NCBI GenBank assembly: GCA_003150035.1
Contig: QALR01000013.1
Span: forward strand, 67,421-131,420
Length of the DNA stretch: 64,000 nucleotides
Source of the DNA: Clostridiales bacterium
Lineage (GTDB): Bacteria > Bacillota > Clostridia > Oscillospirales > CAG-272
Reading direction: 5' to 3'
The notes under the pieces are model-generated. The model saw only the letters and a list, made by a program, of their open reading frames with translations. It did no database searches and had not been told where the DNA came from. Positions within the stretch are counted from its first letter, which is position 1, and every line of letters starts with the position of its first letter. Below are positions 17,087 to 25,801 of this stretch, in pieces. The position numbers and the translations under genes are program-made.

Positions 17087-17596
17087 ATGAAAACATTAAA
17101 AACCATTCTAAAAACCAGCTTGTTGCTTGTAATCGGCGCAACACTTATCACCGGAGGTATGTTCGTTTACGCAAGATTCAAAGGCTTTAGGGTCGATCCC
17201 GTTGAACCAACGAACCAGAAAAACGAACTTTGCATCTATGAATGTGAAGAAGGAAAAGCTTCCATCGACAGTGAGATTGCAAGACTTATCGGCTACCGTA
17301 ATGAGGGCATCGAAAATTATTTTCCGGATATGACACATGAGGAAGTGGCAGATCATGTGGAGCAGAATCTTCACACACTTATCGCCAAACTGAAAGAAGA
17401 TGGCTATACCGATGAAGCAATCCGAAAGGGACAGACCATCTATATTTATTATTACCTCGGTCAAATCGGTTGGGATTACTCAACCCTTTATACAAGAGAA
17501 ATCGATCAAGTTCAGAAGATCGTCGATAAGGACGGAAACTTCCTCTTTGCGGAAGGTCAATGGCAAAAGGTTTATGCAAACTACGGCAAAAGATAA
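17087..17596 (+). CDS. Membrane-anchored hypothetical protein
   Basis: A 169-residue protein from ATG 17087 behind GAAAGGA. One N-terminal helix (LLLVIGATLITGGMFVYA) acts as a signal anchor; the rest is a soluble, mainly helical extracellular domain with two Cys (CIYEC). No family recognised. It lies between the minor pilins and the adhesin, so it may belong to the pilus or cell-contact apparatus. A strong terminator follows. Confidence 0.55.
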   Translation: MKTLKTILKTSLLLVIGATLITGGMFVYARFKGFRVDPVEPTNQKNELCIYECEEGKASIDSEIARLIGYRNEGIENYFPDMTHEEVADHVEQNLHTLIAKLKEDGYTDEAIRKGQTIYIYYYLGQIGWDYSTLYTREIDQVQKIVDKDGNFLFAEGQWQKVYANYGKR

Positions 17597-17632
17597 CAAC
17601 AGCAGAATGAAAGTTCTGCTGTTGTTCTTTTT
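17595..17632 (+). terminator. Terminator before the adhesin gene
   Basis: A perfect 13-bp stem (17595-17607 with 17614-17626), 6-nt loop and T-rich tail. It starts at the stop codon of the previous gene and ends 15 nt before the adhesin start. Confidence 0.88.
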
Positions 17633-17647
17633 CAGAAAGGAATTGAA

Positions 17648-20089
17648 ATGAGAACAAAAAAAATATTATGGGTATTTCTCTCGGTACTGATGATCGTGTC
17701 GATGTTTTCCATGAACGTTTCGGCTGACCTTGCACAGAATACACCCGATGGTGCGACAGCAATGCTATACTGTGTCGATGAAAACGGCAATACGCTTGCT
17801 ACCTATTACTATTGGGGTACTTCATGGACATCGTTTACGGAAACAGCACCGTCCATTACAGGTTATACGCCGGAAAAGAGTTCCATCAAAATCACACACG
17901 GCTTGCTTTTTACCAAAGAATACACCTTGAATTATACGAAAAATTCGTATAAACTGACAATTTATTATCAGTATGCAAATGGTGATACTGCTGCTTCTAC
18001 GTATACGGCAACAAAAAAATATGGAGATTCCTATTCTGTAAGTTCCCCATCAATCCGTGGTTATACACCAAGCAGTTATTCTGTGTATGGTACAATAAGA
18101 GCCAGTGATACCACAAAAACTGTAACTTATACGGCAAAGACCTATACCGTAACAGTCAACTATCAGTACGCCAACGGCAAAACGGCGGCTGCCTCGCAAT
18201 CGAAAAGCGGTGTGAACGGTACTTCATATAGCTTTACCTCACCGACTGTTTCGGGATATACGCCATCACAATCGATGGTGTCGGGTACGATCAATGGCAA
18301 TCAAACCATTACCGTAACGTATACAGCAAATCCTGTTACACCAAAATATACGCTGACCATCAACTATGTATATTCAACGGGTGGTACTGCCTCAACTTCC
18401 TACACCTCAACGATGGAATCGGGTTCAAGTTACAGCGTATCTTCTCCTACGATTTCGGGGTATACGGCAGATAAAACCACCGTCAGCGGCACGCTAACTT
18501 CGAATACAACGGTAACAGTAACGTATACGAAGAATCAAGCAGTGGAAACACCGACCACGTATACTTTGACCATCTACTACAAATATGATTCTGGTGGAAC
18601 TGCCTCATCGACCTACTCAAAAACGTATGAAAAAGGCACGTATTATAATGTGACATCTCCATCGATTAGTGGATATACGCCGGATAAATCGTATGTTTCG
18701 GGTACGCTGAATGCCAATCGAACGGTAACGGTTTATTACAGCGCTGATGAGGAAGAAGAACCTGCAATCACGTATTATACGCTTACTATTTATTATAGAT
18801 ACGCATCGGGCGGAACGGCAGCATCAACCTATTCCAGATCGTATTCGTCGGGTTCGTATTATAGCGTATCCTCACCGAGTGTCAGCGGATATTCTCCCGA
18901 CAAATATTCCGTTTCGGGTACGTTGACATCGAATAAATCGGTTACAGTTTATTACACCGAAGATATTGTTGAAACGCCAACGTACACACTTACCATCTAT
19001 TACAAATACGCAGATGGAACAACAGCGGCATCAACGTATTCCAAGACTATGGACAAGGGTTCCGTATTTTCTGTCACCTCACCAATAATTGAGGATTATG
19101 TGGCAGACAAATCGGTTGTCAGCGGTACACTTTCGGGGAATAAATCCGTTACCGTAACGTATTCGGTAAGAACGCCGGATGTGAACTTTGAAGAGGACGG
19201 CGGTTCGGAAAACTATACGGCAGGAACAACGGTCATTTCTTCCTTTGCCGTAAAAAACGGTGCGTATAACATCAAGCCTATGATGAACTGCGATATTGCT
19301 TTCCGCGCCTACTATATCGAAAACGGCACACAGAAAACCGTTGCAACCGATATTTGGGATAACTTCGTGATTCCGAAGAACGAGGAAGGACTTATCTATT
19401 TCATGTGGGATGTTCCCGAATCTCTTGCAGGGAAAACGGTTTACTGTGAGATCAGCTATGGAAGTCAGACAATGAGCTTTTCCAAAACCGTCAAGGCAAA
19501 AACAGAATCGCAAGTTCCCAATACTCGATATGAAACGGAAAAGCCAAGCGGATTTACGAGTAAAAACGCAGGTTCGGCTTCTCGCGTAAGTGCAGAATGG
19601 GAGATTTGGGAATATACAGACGGCAGTTATGAAAAGGTGAAATATACACTTTCCATTTCCGCAGGCGTGGAGATCACACCCGATAGTAATTCCTTTTCTG
19701 CGGTGTACGAAAACGGAAAATGGACGATGCGTTCGGGTTATGGCTATACGATCTCTGTTAAAATGAACGTATCTGCAACAAGCGGTGCGGACTATACCAA
19801 AGGACAATGTGCTTCGGCATATTTGCCCGAATATGAGTATTCCAAAACCAAGAATGAATACTGTACGTTGGAACTTGTAGATGGTACGTTTCAGTTTGCC
19901 CCCAATACGGCTTCTGCGGAATCTGCGAGAATCGTATTCATGCCTGTATGGTATCCCGATGGCGATTATACCGTGAAGGTGGTCATCACCAATGTTTGGA
20001 CACCCGCAGGCGTTATAAGCGTTACGGGAATCAGCAATGCGATCACCGTTTCGGGGACAATATTTGATGATTGGTTTGTTGGGGCTTAA
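17648..20089 (+). CDS. Secreted repeat adhesin with seven MucBP-like repeats
   Basis: An 813-residue protein with a clear signal peptide (MRTKKILWVFLSVLMIVS, cut near VSA-D). About residues 38-515 hold seven repeats of roughly 65-72 residues with the pattern YTLTIYYKYxxGxTA, then SYSVSSPxIxGYTPDK and VSGTLxxNxxVTVTYT, as in MucBP-type domains that bind mucin or surface glycans. The last 300 residues form an unrelated beta-rich domain. No LPXTG, membrane helix or S-layer module is present, so attachment may be through the pilus. Being inside the Tad operon suggests a role in mating-pair contact or gut adhesion. Confidence 0.8.
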   Translation: MRTKKILWVFLSVLMIVSMFSMNVSADLAQNTPDGATAMLYCVDENGNTLATYYYWGTSWTSFTETAPSITGYTPEKSSIKITHGLLFTKEYTLNYTKNSYKLTIYYQYANGDTAASTYTATKKYGDSYSVSSPSIRGYTPSSYSVYGTIRASDTTKTVTYTAKTYTVTVNYQYANGKTAAASQSKSGVNGTSYSFTSPTVSGYTPSQSMVSGTINGNQTITVTYTANPVTPKYTLTINYVYSTGGTASTSYTSTMESGSSYSVSSPTISGYTADKTTVSGTLTSNTTVTVTYTKNQAVETPTTYTLTIYYKYDSGGTASSTYSKTYEKGTYYNVTSPSISGYTPDKSYVSGTLNANRTVTVYYSADEEEEPAITYYTLTIYYRYASGGTAASTYSRSYSSGSYYSVSSPSVSGYSPDKYSVSGTLTSNKSVTVYYTEDIVETPTYTLTIYYKYADGTTAASTYSKTMDKGSVFSVTSPIIEDYVADKSVVSGTLSGNKSVTVTYSVRTPDVNFEEDGGSENYTAGTTVISSFAVKNGAYNIKPMMNCDIAFRAYYIENGTQKTVATDIWDNFVIPKNEEGLIYFMWDVPESLAGKTVYCEISYGSQTMSFSKTVKAKTESQVPNTRYETEKPSGFTSKNAGSASRVSAEWEIWEYTDGSYEKVKYTLSISAGVEITPDSNSFSAVYENGKWTMRSGYGYTISVKMNVSATSGADYTKGQCASAYLPEYEYSKTKNEYCTLELVDGTFQFAPNTASAESARIVFMPVWYPDGDYTVKVVITNVWTPAGVISVTGISNAITVSGTIFDDWFVGA

Positions 20090-20097
20090 GAAGGACT

Positions 20098-20460
20098 ATG
20101 AAAAAAATCTATATCTGTTCAATTTTGCGCGGTGCGAGGGAAGACTATATCCGTAAGGTTCGAGTGTACTGCGAATATGTCGCACGAGAGCATAGGATGA
20201 TCCCCATCGCTCCGCACATTTATCTGACACAGTTTCTCGATGATGAAAAAGCAGAAGACAGAGAGTTCGGTCTAAAAGCCGGACTCTCTCTGCTTTCCGA
20301 ATGCGATGAACTGTGGTACTTCGGGGATCAGATCACCCGTGGGATGACGGATGAGATATGCTTTGCAATCGAACACGGCATTCCCGTGAAATATATTCCC
20401 GAACATCATTATGAAAAATATTTATCAGAAAGGATGAACACCAATGAAATTCAACTTTAA
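20098..20460 (+). CDS. DUF4406-like (nucleoside deoxyribosyltransferase-fold) protein
   Basis: A 120-residue protein from ATG 20098 behind AAGGA. The start MKKIYICSILRG, the middle PIAPHIYLTQFLDD and the LSECDELWYFGD block fit DUF4406, related in fold to nucleoside 2-deoxyribosyltransferases. A comparable catalytic Glu is not certain. Phages and mobile elements often carry it. It overlaps the next start by 17 bases. Confidence 0.7.
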   Translation: MKKIYICSILRGAREDYIRKVRVYCEYVAREHRMIPIAPHIYLTQFLDDEKAEDREFGLKAGLSLLSECDELWYFGDQITRGMTDEICFAIEHGIPVKYIPEHHYEKYLSERMNTNEIQL

Positions 20461-20788
20461 GAAAATTGCCTTGGTCATGCTCATTGTCACGGTACTCGCT
20501 TGTATGATGAGCGTATCTGCTTTTGCGGCTGGAACAGGCGATGTTGCAGGTGCAGTCGAGGATACTTGGAAGGAAGCCCGTGGTCAGATCAAGGACGTTG
20601 TCAACAACGTTATCTTTCCTGTAATCGACCTCATCCTTGCCGTCCTCTTCTTCGTGAAGGTCGCAACGGCATACCTCGACTACAGAAAGCACGGTCAGTT
20701 TGAATGGACGGCTCCTGCCATCCTCCTCGGTACGCTGATCTTCTCCTTGACCTGTCCGTTGTATATCTGGAACATCCTCGGTATCTGA
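20444..20788 (+). CDS. DUF3852 protein, VirB2-like channel or pilin subunit
   Basis: A 114-residue protein with a signal peptide (to about AFA-A), a DVAGAVEDTWKEARGQIKDV stretch and two hydrophobic helices separated by DYRKHGQFEWTAP. This is the DUF3852 pattern, seen before VirB6-type genes in Firmicute conjugation operons. Size and topology recall VirB2/TrbC pilins; I infer a similar role. Followed closely by the VirB6-like gene. Confidence 0.75.
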   Translation: MKFNFKKIALVMLIVTVLACMMSVSAFAAGTGDVAGAVEDTWKEARGQIKDVVNNVIFPVIDLILAVLFFVKVATAYLDYRKHGQFEWTAPAILLGTLIFSLTCPLYIWNILGI

Positions 20789-20810
20789 TGCATGACGGAG
20801 GTGAACCCTA

Positions 20811-21737
20811 TTGGAATGGATTCAAGATTTAATTAACGGCTTCAGCGATGCAATAAGCAAAGCCCTGTCTTCCACTTGGATGAGTGTATCCGACACCATT
20901 TGGGAGAAGTTTATGTCCTTCATATACTCGATGGTGTATCAAGCACTCGCAGATTTCTTCACCTTGATGACGGAGATCGGTGCGAACCTCTTCGACCTCG
21001 ATTGGGTAAAAGCGGCATTACACTTTTTCAATTTGTTCGGATGGGGCTTATTTATTGCAGGTTTTGTCGTTGCGATCTTCGACACGGCAATTGAATATCA
21101 GACGATGGGGCGACTCAACATCAAAAAGCAGGTACTGCCATTCCTGTATGGACTCTTGGCAGTTAACCTATTTACGACCGTACCTGTCGAATTATTCCGA
21201 TTCTCGGTGAACCTCCAAAACACCTTCGTAAAGGATTTGGCTAACGAAGCAATCGGAATGAACCTTGACGTGCAGTATTGGGCTCACCAATCCTTGGGAA
21301 TGTTCAACCCTGCAACCGCAGGTATGTCACAAAACATTCTGCTCGAACTGCTCATGATCATCTGCCTTGGCTACTGCGTGATCAAGTGCTTCTTCTCGAA
21401 TATCAAGAGAGGTGGCATCCTGCTCACACAGATCGCTGTAGGCAGTTTTTATCTTTTCAGCCTTCCGAGAGGAATGACGGAAGGATTCACCAGTTGGTGC
21501 AAACAGATCGTAGCCCTTTGCTTCACGACCTTTATGCAGACAACGCTGCTCATGATGGGCTTGATTACTATGCAATCCCACGCACTCCTTGGTCTCGGTG
21601 TTATGCTGGCGGCTAATGAAGTTCCCCGTATCGCACAGCACTTCGGCCTCGATACAAGCACGAGATTCAATGCCATGAGCGCAGTCCACACAGCCACCAC
21701 CGCAATCAATTTGACACGTGCCATCGCACACAAGTAA
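20811..21737 (+). CDS. VirB6/TrbL-like conjugation channel protein
   Basis: A 308-residue protein with about six membrane segments, read from TTG 20811 behind GGAGGTG. The N-terminal amphipathic part and central helices, with a basic loop (FFSNIKRGG) and C-terminal cytosolic tail, follow the TrbL/VirB6 layout of the DUF6045 type. It forms the inner-membrane channel of the mating system. Operon place between DUF3852 and VirB3/VirB4-type genes supports this. Confidence 0.8.
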   Translation: MEWIQDLINGFSDAISKALSSTWMSVSDTIWEKFMSFIYSMVYQALADFFTLMTEIGANLFDLDWVKAALHFFNLFGWGLFIAGFVVAIFDTAIEYQTMGRLNIKKQVLPFLYGLLAVNLFTTVPVELFRFSVNLQNTFVKDLANEAIGMNLDVQYWAHQSLGMFNPATAGMSQNILLELLMIICLGYCVIKCFFSNIKRGGILLTQIAVGSFYLFSLPRGMTEGFTSWCKQIVALCFTTFMQTTLLMMGLITMQSHALLGLGVMLAANEVPRIAQHFGLDTSTRFNAMSAVHTATTAINLTRAIAHK

Positions 21738-21749
21738 GGGAGATAACAC

Positions 21750-22031
21750 ATGAAAAGACAGTATTTATATCCTCAAAACATGAGAACAGAAGCCAAACTC
21801 TGGTTTTGGGGCTTGAAGGATATCATCATCCTTGCTATCGCCCTTACCATCTCGGTGGTATCGTGGGCGAAGCTCGGCTTCGTACTACCTGCGGCTCTTA
21901 CTCTGGTCTACGGAGTTCTGTCAATGCGCCTTGATGAAAACTCGGTGCTTGACTTTATCAAAAGAGCCGCAAGGTTCTTTATAACCACACAGCAATATTT
22001 CGAATGGAAGGAGTCAAGATATGGCAAATAA
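21750..22031 (+). CDS. PrgI/VirB3-like membrane protein
   Basis: A 93-residue protein with two hydrophobic helices (about residues 26-60) and a basic C-terminus ending FEWKESRYGK. The size, topology and place before the VirB4-type genes are those of PrgI/VirB3. Sequence similarity alone would not prove it. It overlaps the next gene by 11 bases. Confidence 0.65.
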   Translation: MKRQYLYPQNMRTEAKLWFWGLKDIIILAIALTISVVSWAKLGFVLPAALTLVYGVLSMRLDENSVLDFIKRAARFFITTQQYFEWKESRYGK

Positions 22032-22596
22032 GAAAATGTCAACCGCCGAGCTCGTCGGGATCAGCCACTTCTCAAGGAATGGTCTCATGACGCAACGATA
22101 CGGTGAGGTGGTTTATTTCATCGTTCAGCCTACCAATATCTCGGTGTTGAGCGAAACCAGTATCGCAATCAAGATCAATCATTTGATGCAGTTGCTCTCA
22201 CAGCAACCCGACATCGAGATCATCTGCTCTGATGCACGTGAGAACTTTGAGTTTAACAAGCTCTCGTTGGCGAGAAAGGCAGAAAAGGAAGACAACCTCA
22301 AGGTACAGTTGCTCCTTCGTCGTGATATGAAATTCCTCGATGACATTCAGCTTCAGATGTCCACCGCCCGTGAGTTTATGTTCGCATATAGACTCACTCA
22401 CGAGAGCGAGGACGGTGCGTTGGCAACCCTCAACCGCATCGAGAAGCACATCTCGGATCAGGGATTCGAGGTCAAACGTGCAAACAAAGAAGACATCAAG
22501 AGATTTCTCTCCCGATACTTCGGTCACATGGTCGAGGACAGTATCGACGATGTGGACGGCGAAAAAATGATCAAAAAATGGATCATTCTCGATTAA
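22021..22596 (+). CDS. VirB4 N-terminal-domain-like protein
   Basis: A 191-residue soluble protein that begins right after the PrgI-like gene. Its helical pattern (RDMKFLDDIQLQMSTAREFM, then LNRIEKHISDQGFEVKRANK) resembles the non-ATPase N-terminal domain of VirB4 proteins. No P-loop is present. The true VirB4 ATPase follows two genes later. It could be a separate structural partner of that ATPase; function not known. Confidence 0.55.
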   Translation: MANKKMSTAELVGISHFSRNGLMTQRYGEVVYFIVQPTNISVLSETSIAIKINHLMQLLSQQPDIEIICSDARENFEFNKLSLARKAEKEDNLKVQLLLRRDMKFLDDIQLQMSTAREFMFAYRLTHESEDGALATLNRIEKHISDQGFEVKRANKEDIKRFLSRYFGHMVEDSIDDVDGEKMIKKWIILD

Positions 22597-22613
22597 TGAA
22601 AGGAGATGCAACC

Positions 22614-23177
22614 ATGGCCAAACCTCAAAAAAACAGATGGCAAAAAATTTGTAAATTCCTTGCGGAATATATGACACCCGAAGATTCCTATAAAGCTGGC
22701 GCACTGTACGAAATTTTTCTCAAGGATCATCCGATCGATATTTTTGACGATCCCCTCGCAATGCGGAAGGATTTCGAAATGTGCCTTCGCTATGAAGTTG
22801 AAAAGGAAAACGGTTTTCTCAAGCGTGTATCTCACGGCGTTTACACTGTCAGAACGGATCCGCTCGACCGAGGTGTAAACTTCAGCAGAAACAATAGCGC
22901 CGAGCCTTCAGATCCACAGGCTGTTCCCGTGGTCATTTCCTTGGATGAGGTACTTGACAATAGTGTGGAAATCGCTAAGAAAGGAAAGAAATTTTTTTCT
23001 ATACTTGAAAATCAAGACTTGCCGACCACCATGCAGCTTGAGCTTTCTAAATTGAAAAGCAAATTCATGCGTGATCTCGACGATGTAATCACGAACATTA
23101 CAGTTGTGATGGCTTGGTGTGAAGATAATCTTGAATGCCTTGAAGAAGAATCTTCTCTCACTATGGATTTCTGCTGA
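22614..23177 (+). CDS. Hypothetical protein in the conjugation operon
   Basis: A 187-residue protein from ATG 22614 behind AAAGGAG. Residues 1-75 look like a small helical DNA-binding-type domain with a basic hairpin (GFLKRVSHGVYTVRT); the rest is a helix-rich segment. No family recognised. It sits between two VirB4-related genes and ends before a hairpin. Confidence 0.5.
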   Translation: MAKPQKNRWQKICKFLAEYMTPEDSYKAGALYEIFLKDHPIDIFDDPLAMRKDFEMCLRYEVEKENGFLKRVSHGVYTVRTDPLDRGVNFSRNNSAEPSDPQAVPVVISLDEVLDNSVEIAKKGKKFFSILENQDLPTTMQLELSKLKSKFMRDLDDVITNITVVMAWCEDNLECLEEESSLTMDFC

Positions 23178-23211
23178 AACAAAAATATAAAACACAATTA
23201 AATCAAAAAGT

Positions 23212-23249
23212 AAGCCATGTTCTGGTTTTCGGAATATGGCTTTTCTTTT
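23212..23249 (+). terminator. Intra-operon hairpin with T run
   Basis: AAGCCAT-TTC pairs with GAA-ATGGCTT (23212-23222 with 23232-23242, one mismatch), followed by TTTCTTTT. It ends about 13 nt before the VirB4 start. Confidence 0.65.
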
Positions 23250-23261
23250 GGGAAGGACAAA

Positions 23262-25091
23262 ATGGCAAAGAAAAAAACTCTCCCGTCGGAAGTCGTTACA
23301 AGCGAAGCATATGTAAAGGACTTCTTTGACATGGTCGTGCCTACGACCATTAAATTCAATGTCGATCACTTTGTATGTGGCGACAGCTTCCGTTGTGTTT
23401 GGGCAATCAAGGAATATCCGCCCAACACTACGGATCAGGCCATCCTGTCTCGCTTCGGGGATAAGGAAGCCGTAACCCTCCACATGTACACCCGATTCGT
23501 GGACGGACTCGAACAGAGAAAGATCCTTCAGAACGCAAGCCGCAAAAATAAGATGCTGGCGAATTCCAATGACCTTGAAGACTCTGTTATGGGCGAAGGT
23601 AATCTCTACGATGTAGTCGAGCTGATGAACGACCTTCGCAAAAACCGTGAGCCTCTTCTGCATTGCGCTGTATTTATCGAGCTGTCCGCAAACAGCCTTG
23701 AAAAGCTGAAAGAGCTTCAAGCTGACATCTCGATGGAGATGACTCGTGAGAAGTTGTCGGTGGACAGACTCACGCTCCGACAGAAGGAAGGGTTCATTGC
23801 GTGTATGCCGTGCGGTCACAACGTATTCGGCACACAGTTTGAACGAGTCCTTCCTGCATCTGCCGTGGCAAACTGCTACCCGTTTAACTATTCGGGTAAG
23901 ACGGATCCCCACGGATTCTACCTCGGCAGAGATAAGTTCGGAACGAACATCATCGTGGACTTCGACAGAAGAAGCGATGACAAAACCAACTCCAATATCC
24001 TCATCCTCGGTAACTCCGGTCAGGGTAAGTCGTATCTTCTCAAGCTCATTCTTACCAACACGAGAATGTCCGGAAAATCCGTCCTGTGCCTTGATGCAGA
24101 ACAGGAGTATAGGGATCTGACCAACAACCTCGGTGGTTGCTACGTTGACCTCATGAGTGGTCAGTATATCATCAATCCTCTCGAACCCAAGGAGTGGTCG
24201 GACAACGCCGATGACGTGGATGACGATGCCCCCGAAGCATTCCGCAAGGCGACTCGTCTCTCACAGCACATCTCCTACCTCAAGGACTTCTTCCGAGTCT
24301 ATAAGAATTTCAATGACGCTCAGATCGATACACTCGAAATCCTTCTGATAAGGCTCTACGGCAAGTTCGGCATTCACGACAACACCGATTACGACAAGCT
24401 CAAAACGACAGACTATCCCATCATGGCTGACCTGTACTCCATCGTGGAAGATGAGTATATGAAATACGAGAAAGGCACGAAGTCTCTCTTCACCGAAGAC
24501 CTCCTTCGGGAACTCTGCCTCGGCCTTAACTCCATGTGCGTCGGTGCTGAAAGTAAGTTCTTCAACGGACACACCAACATCAGCGATGACAAATTCATCT
24601 GCTTTGGCGTTAAGGGTCTCATGGATGCAAACAAGAAGCTCAAGGATGCCATGCTGTTCAACATTCTCTCGTATATGAACCACAAGCTCCTCACGAAAGG
24701 ACACACCGCAGCCTCCATCGATGAGCTGTATCTCTTCCTCACCAACCTCACGGCAATCGAATATATCCGTAACGCCTCTAAGAGAGTGCGTAAAAAGGAA
24801 TCCTCAATCATTCTTGCATCGCAGAATATCGAGGATTTTTTGTTGCCCGAAATCAAAGAGTTCACTAAGCCTCTGTTCTCGATTCCGACTCATCAGTTCC
24901 TCTTCAACGGCGGTAACATCAATGCAAGAGATTATATCGACGCTCTCCAGCTTGAAGATAGTGAGTTCGATCTCATCAAGTATCCCGAACGTGGTACTTG
25001 TCTTTTCAAATGCGGTAACGAAAGATACCTCTTGCAGGTGAAGGCCCCCGAATATAAGGCGAAGCTGTTCGGAGAAGCTGGTGGCAGATAA
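23262..25091 (+). CDS. VirB4-family conjugation ATPase
   Basis: A 609-residue protein from ATG 23262 behind GGAAGG. The N-terminal domain (residues 1-225) is of the CagE/TrbE/VirB4 kind. Walker A is GNSGQGKS at 250-256, followed by VLCLDAEQEYRDL; the Walker B zone is AASIDELYLFL and a conserved ILASQNIEDFL gives motif III. It energises substrate transfer and pilus biogenesis in the mating channel. Confidence 0.93.
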   Translation: MAKKKTLPSEVVTSEAYVKDFFDMVVPTTIKFNVDHFVCGDSFRCVWAIKEYPPNTTDQAILSRFGDKEAVTLHMYTRFVDGLEQRKILQNASRKNKMLANSNDLEDSVMGEGNLYDVVELMNDLRKNREPLLHCAVFIELSANSLEKLKELQADISMEMTREKLSVDRLTLRQKEGFIACMPCGHNVFGTQFERVLPASAVANCYPFNYSGKTDPHGFYLGRDKFGTNIIVDFDRRSDDKTNSNILILGNSGQGKSYLLKLILTNTRMSGKSVLCLDAEQEYRDLTNNLGGCYVDLMSGQYIINPLEPKEWSDNADDVDDDAPEAFRKATRLSQHISYLKDFFRVYKNFNDAQIDTLEILLIRLYGKFGIHDNTDYDKLKTTDYPIMADLYSIVEDEYMKYEKGTKSLFTEDLLRELCLGLNSMCVGAESKFFNGHTNISDDKFICFGVKGLMDANKKLKDAMLFNILSYMNHKLLTKGHTAASIDELYLFLTNLTAIEYIRNASKRVRKKESSIILASQNIEDFLLPEIKEFTKPLFSIPTHQFLFNGGNINARDYIDALQLEDSEFDLIKYPERGTCLFKCGNERYLLQVKAPEYKAKLFGEAGGR

Positions 25092-25279
25092 GCCAAGGTC
25101 AACCAAGGCTTTTGAGAGTCATAAGCATGGGTGGCACAGACACCCACCCTTCTTCTCAACACCTCAAACTCTCAAAGATGTACCGAGTGTTTTGAACCGC
25201 AGAATCGATTTGAGAGAGTCTCTCACGGGTTAGAAATAATACCGCCGTCGTCAAAGAAAACGGCTCACGCAGAAAGAGG
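25092..25279 (+). other. Spacer with two hairpins
   Basis: A 188-nt gap. A short AAGCC/GGCTT hairpin overlaps the VirB4 stop and is followed by TTTT (to 25113). A second GC-rich hairpin GGGTGG/CCACCC (25129-25149) is followed by TTCTTCTC. Either may lower downstream expression. No small gene is evident. Confidence 0.5.
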
Positions 25280-25801
25280 GTGATTGTCGCATTTTGGGCA
25301 GCCGTTGGCAAGGTGGCACTAAAGGTGCTTCAGTTCCTTGTCGGAGATAAAAAAGGCAGAAAGTTTTTGGGCTATGTCATTGGCATAGTTCTTTTTATTG
25401 TCCTCATTCCCGTCATAGCCATCTATGGCTTGTTCGGGTGGCTCGGTGCAGGTGAGGTTGCCGACATCGTCGGGTATGATGCCATCTACAAGAACCTACC
25501 CACTGAGATCTGTGAACAGATGGAAGCAAATGAAAATCAGTTACAGATGATTGAATCCGTATTCACGGTAAACGAGCTGACCGAGGACGATATCAGCAAA
25601 GCAAAACTTATCTACCTGTCCTACCTCACGGACAGATACAGTGAGGAAAATTTCTATCAAACGTTAGCGGATTGCTTCCTCACGGTCAGCGAGGAAAGCG
25701 ACCTGCTCACCAACATCTCCTCTGCATTCGGCGTCGAGTTTTCTGACGCCGACAGAGATCAATTCAACGAATATTTTGGAGGTGATTCAAACGAATCCTA
25801 A
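25280..25801 (+). CDS. Single-span membrane protein of the conjugation operon
   Basis: A 173-residue protein with one hydrophobic segment (GYVIGIVLFIVLIPVIAIYGLF, residues about 31-52) and an acidic helical C-terminal domain. The 5' end is uncertain: GTG 25280 lies partly within its own ribosome site AGAGGGTGATT. Size and topology recall accessory subunits of Gram-positive type IV secretion systems, but no family match is clear. Confidence 0.55.
   Translation: MIVAFWAAVGKVALKVLQFLVGDKKGRKFLGYVIGIVLFIVLIPVIAIYGLFGWLGAGEVADIVGYDAIYKNLPTEICEQMEANENQLQMIESVFTVNELTEDDISKAKLIYLSYLTDRYSEENFYQTLADCFLTVSEESDLLTNISSAFGVEFSDADRDQFNEYFGGDSNES

Noticed and set aside
17940..19170. Tandem repeats considered as a CRISPR or satellite array
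   Set aside because: The repeats are about 65-72 codons, in frame and diverged at third positions; they are protein domains of the adhesin.
22908..23912. 334-codon minus-strand frame
   Set aside because: Antisense to VirB4 and the gene before it.
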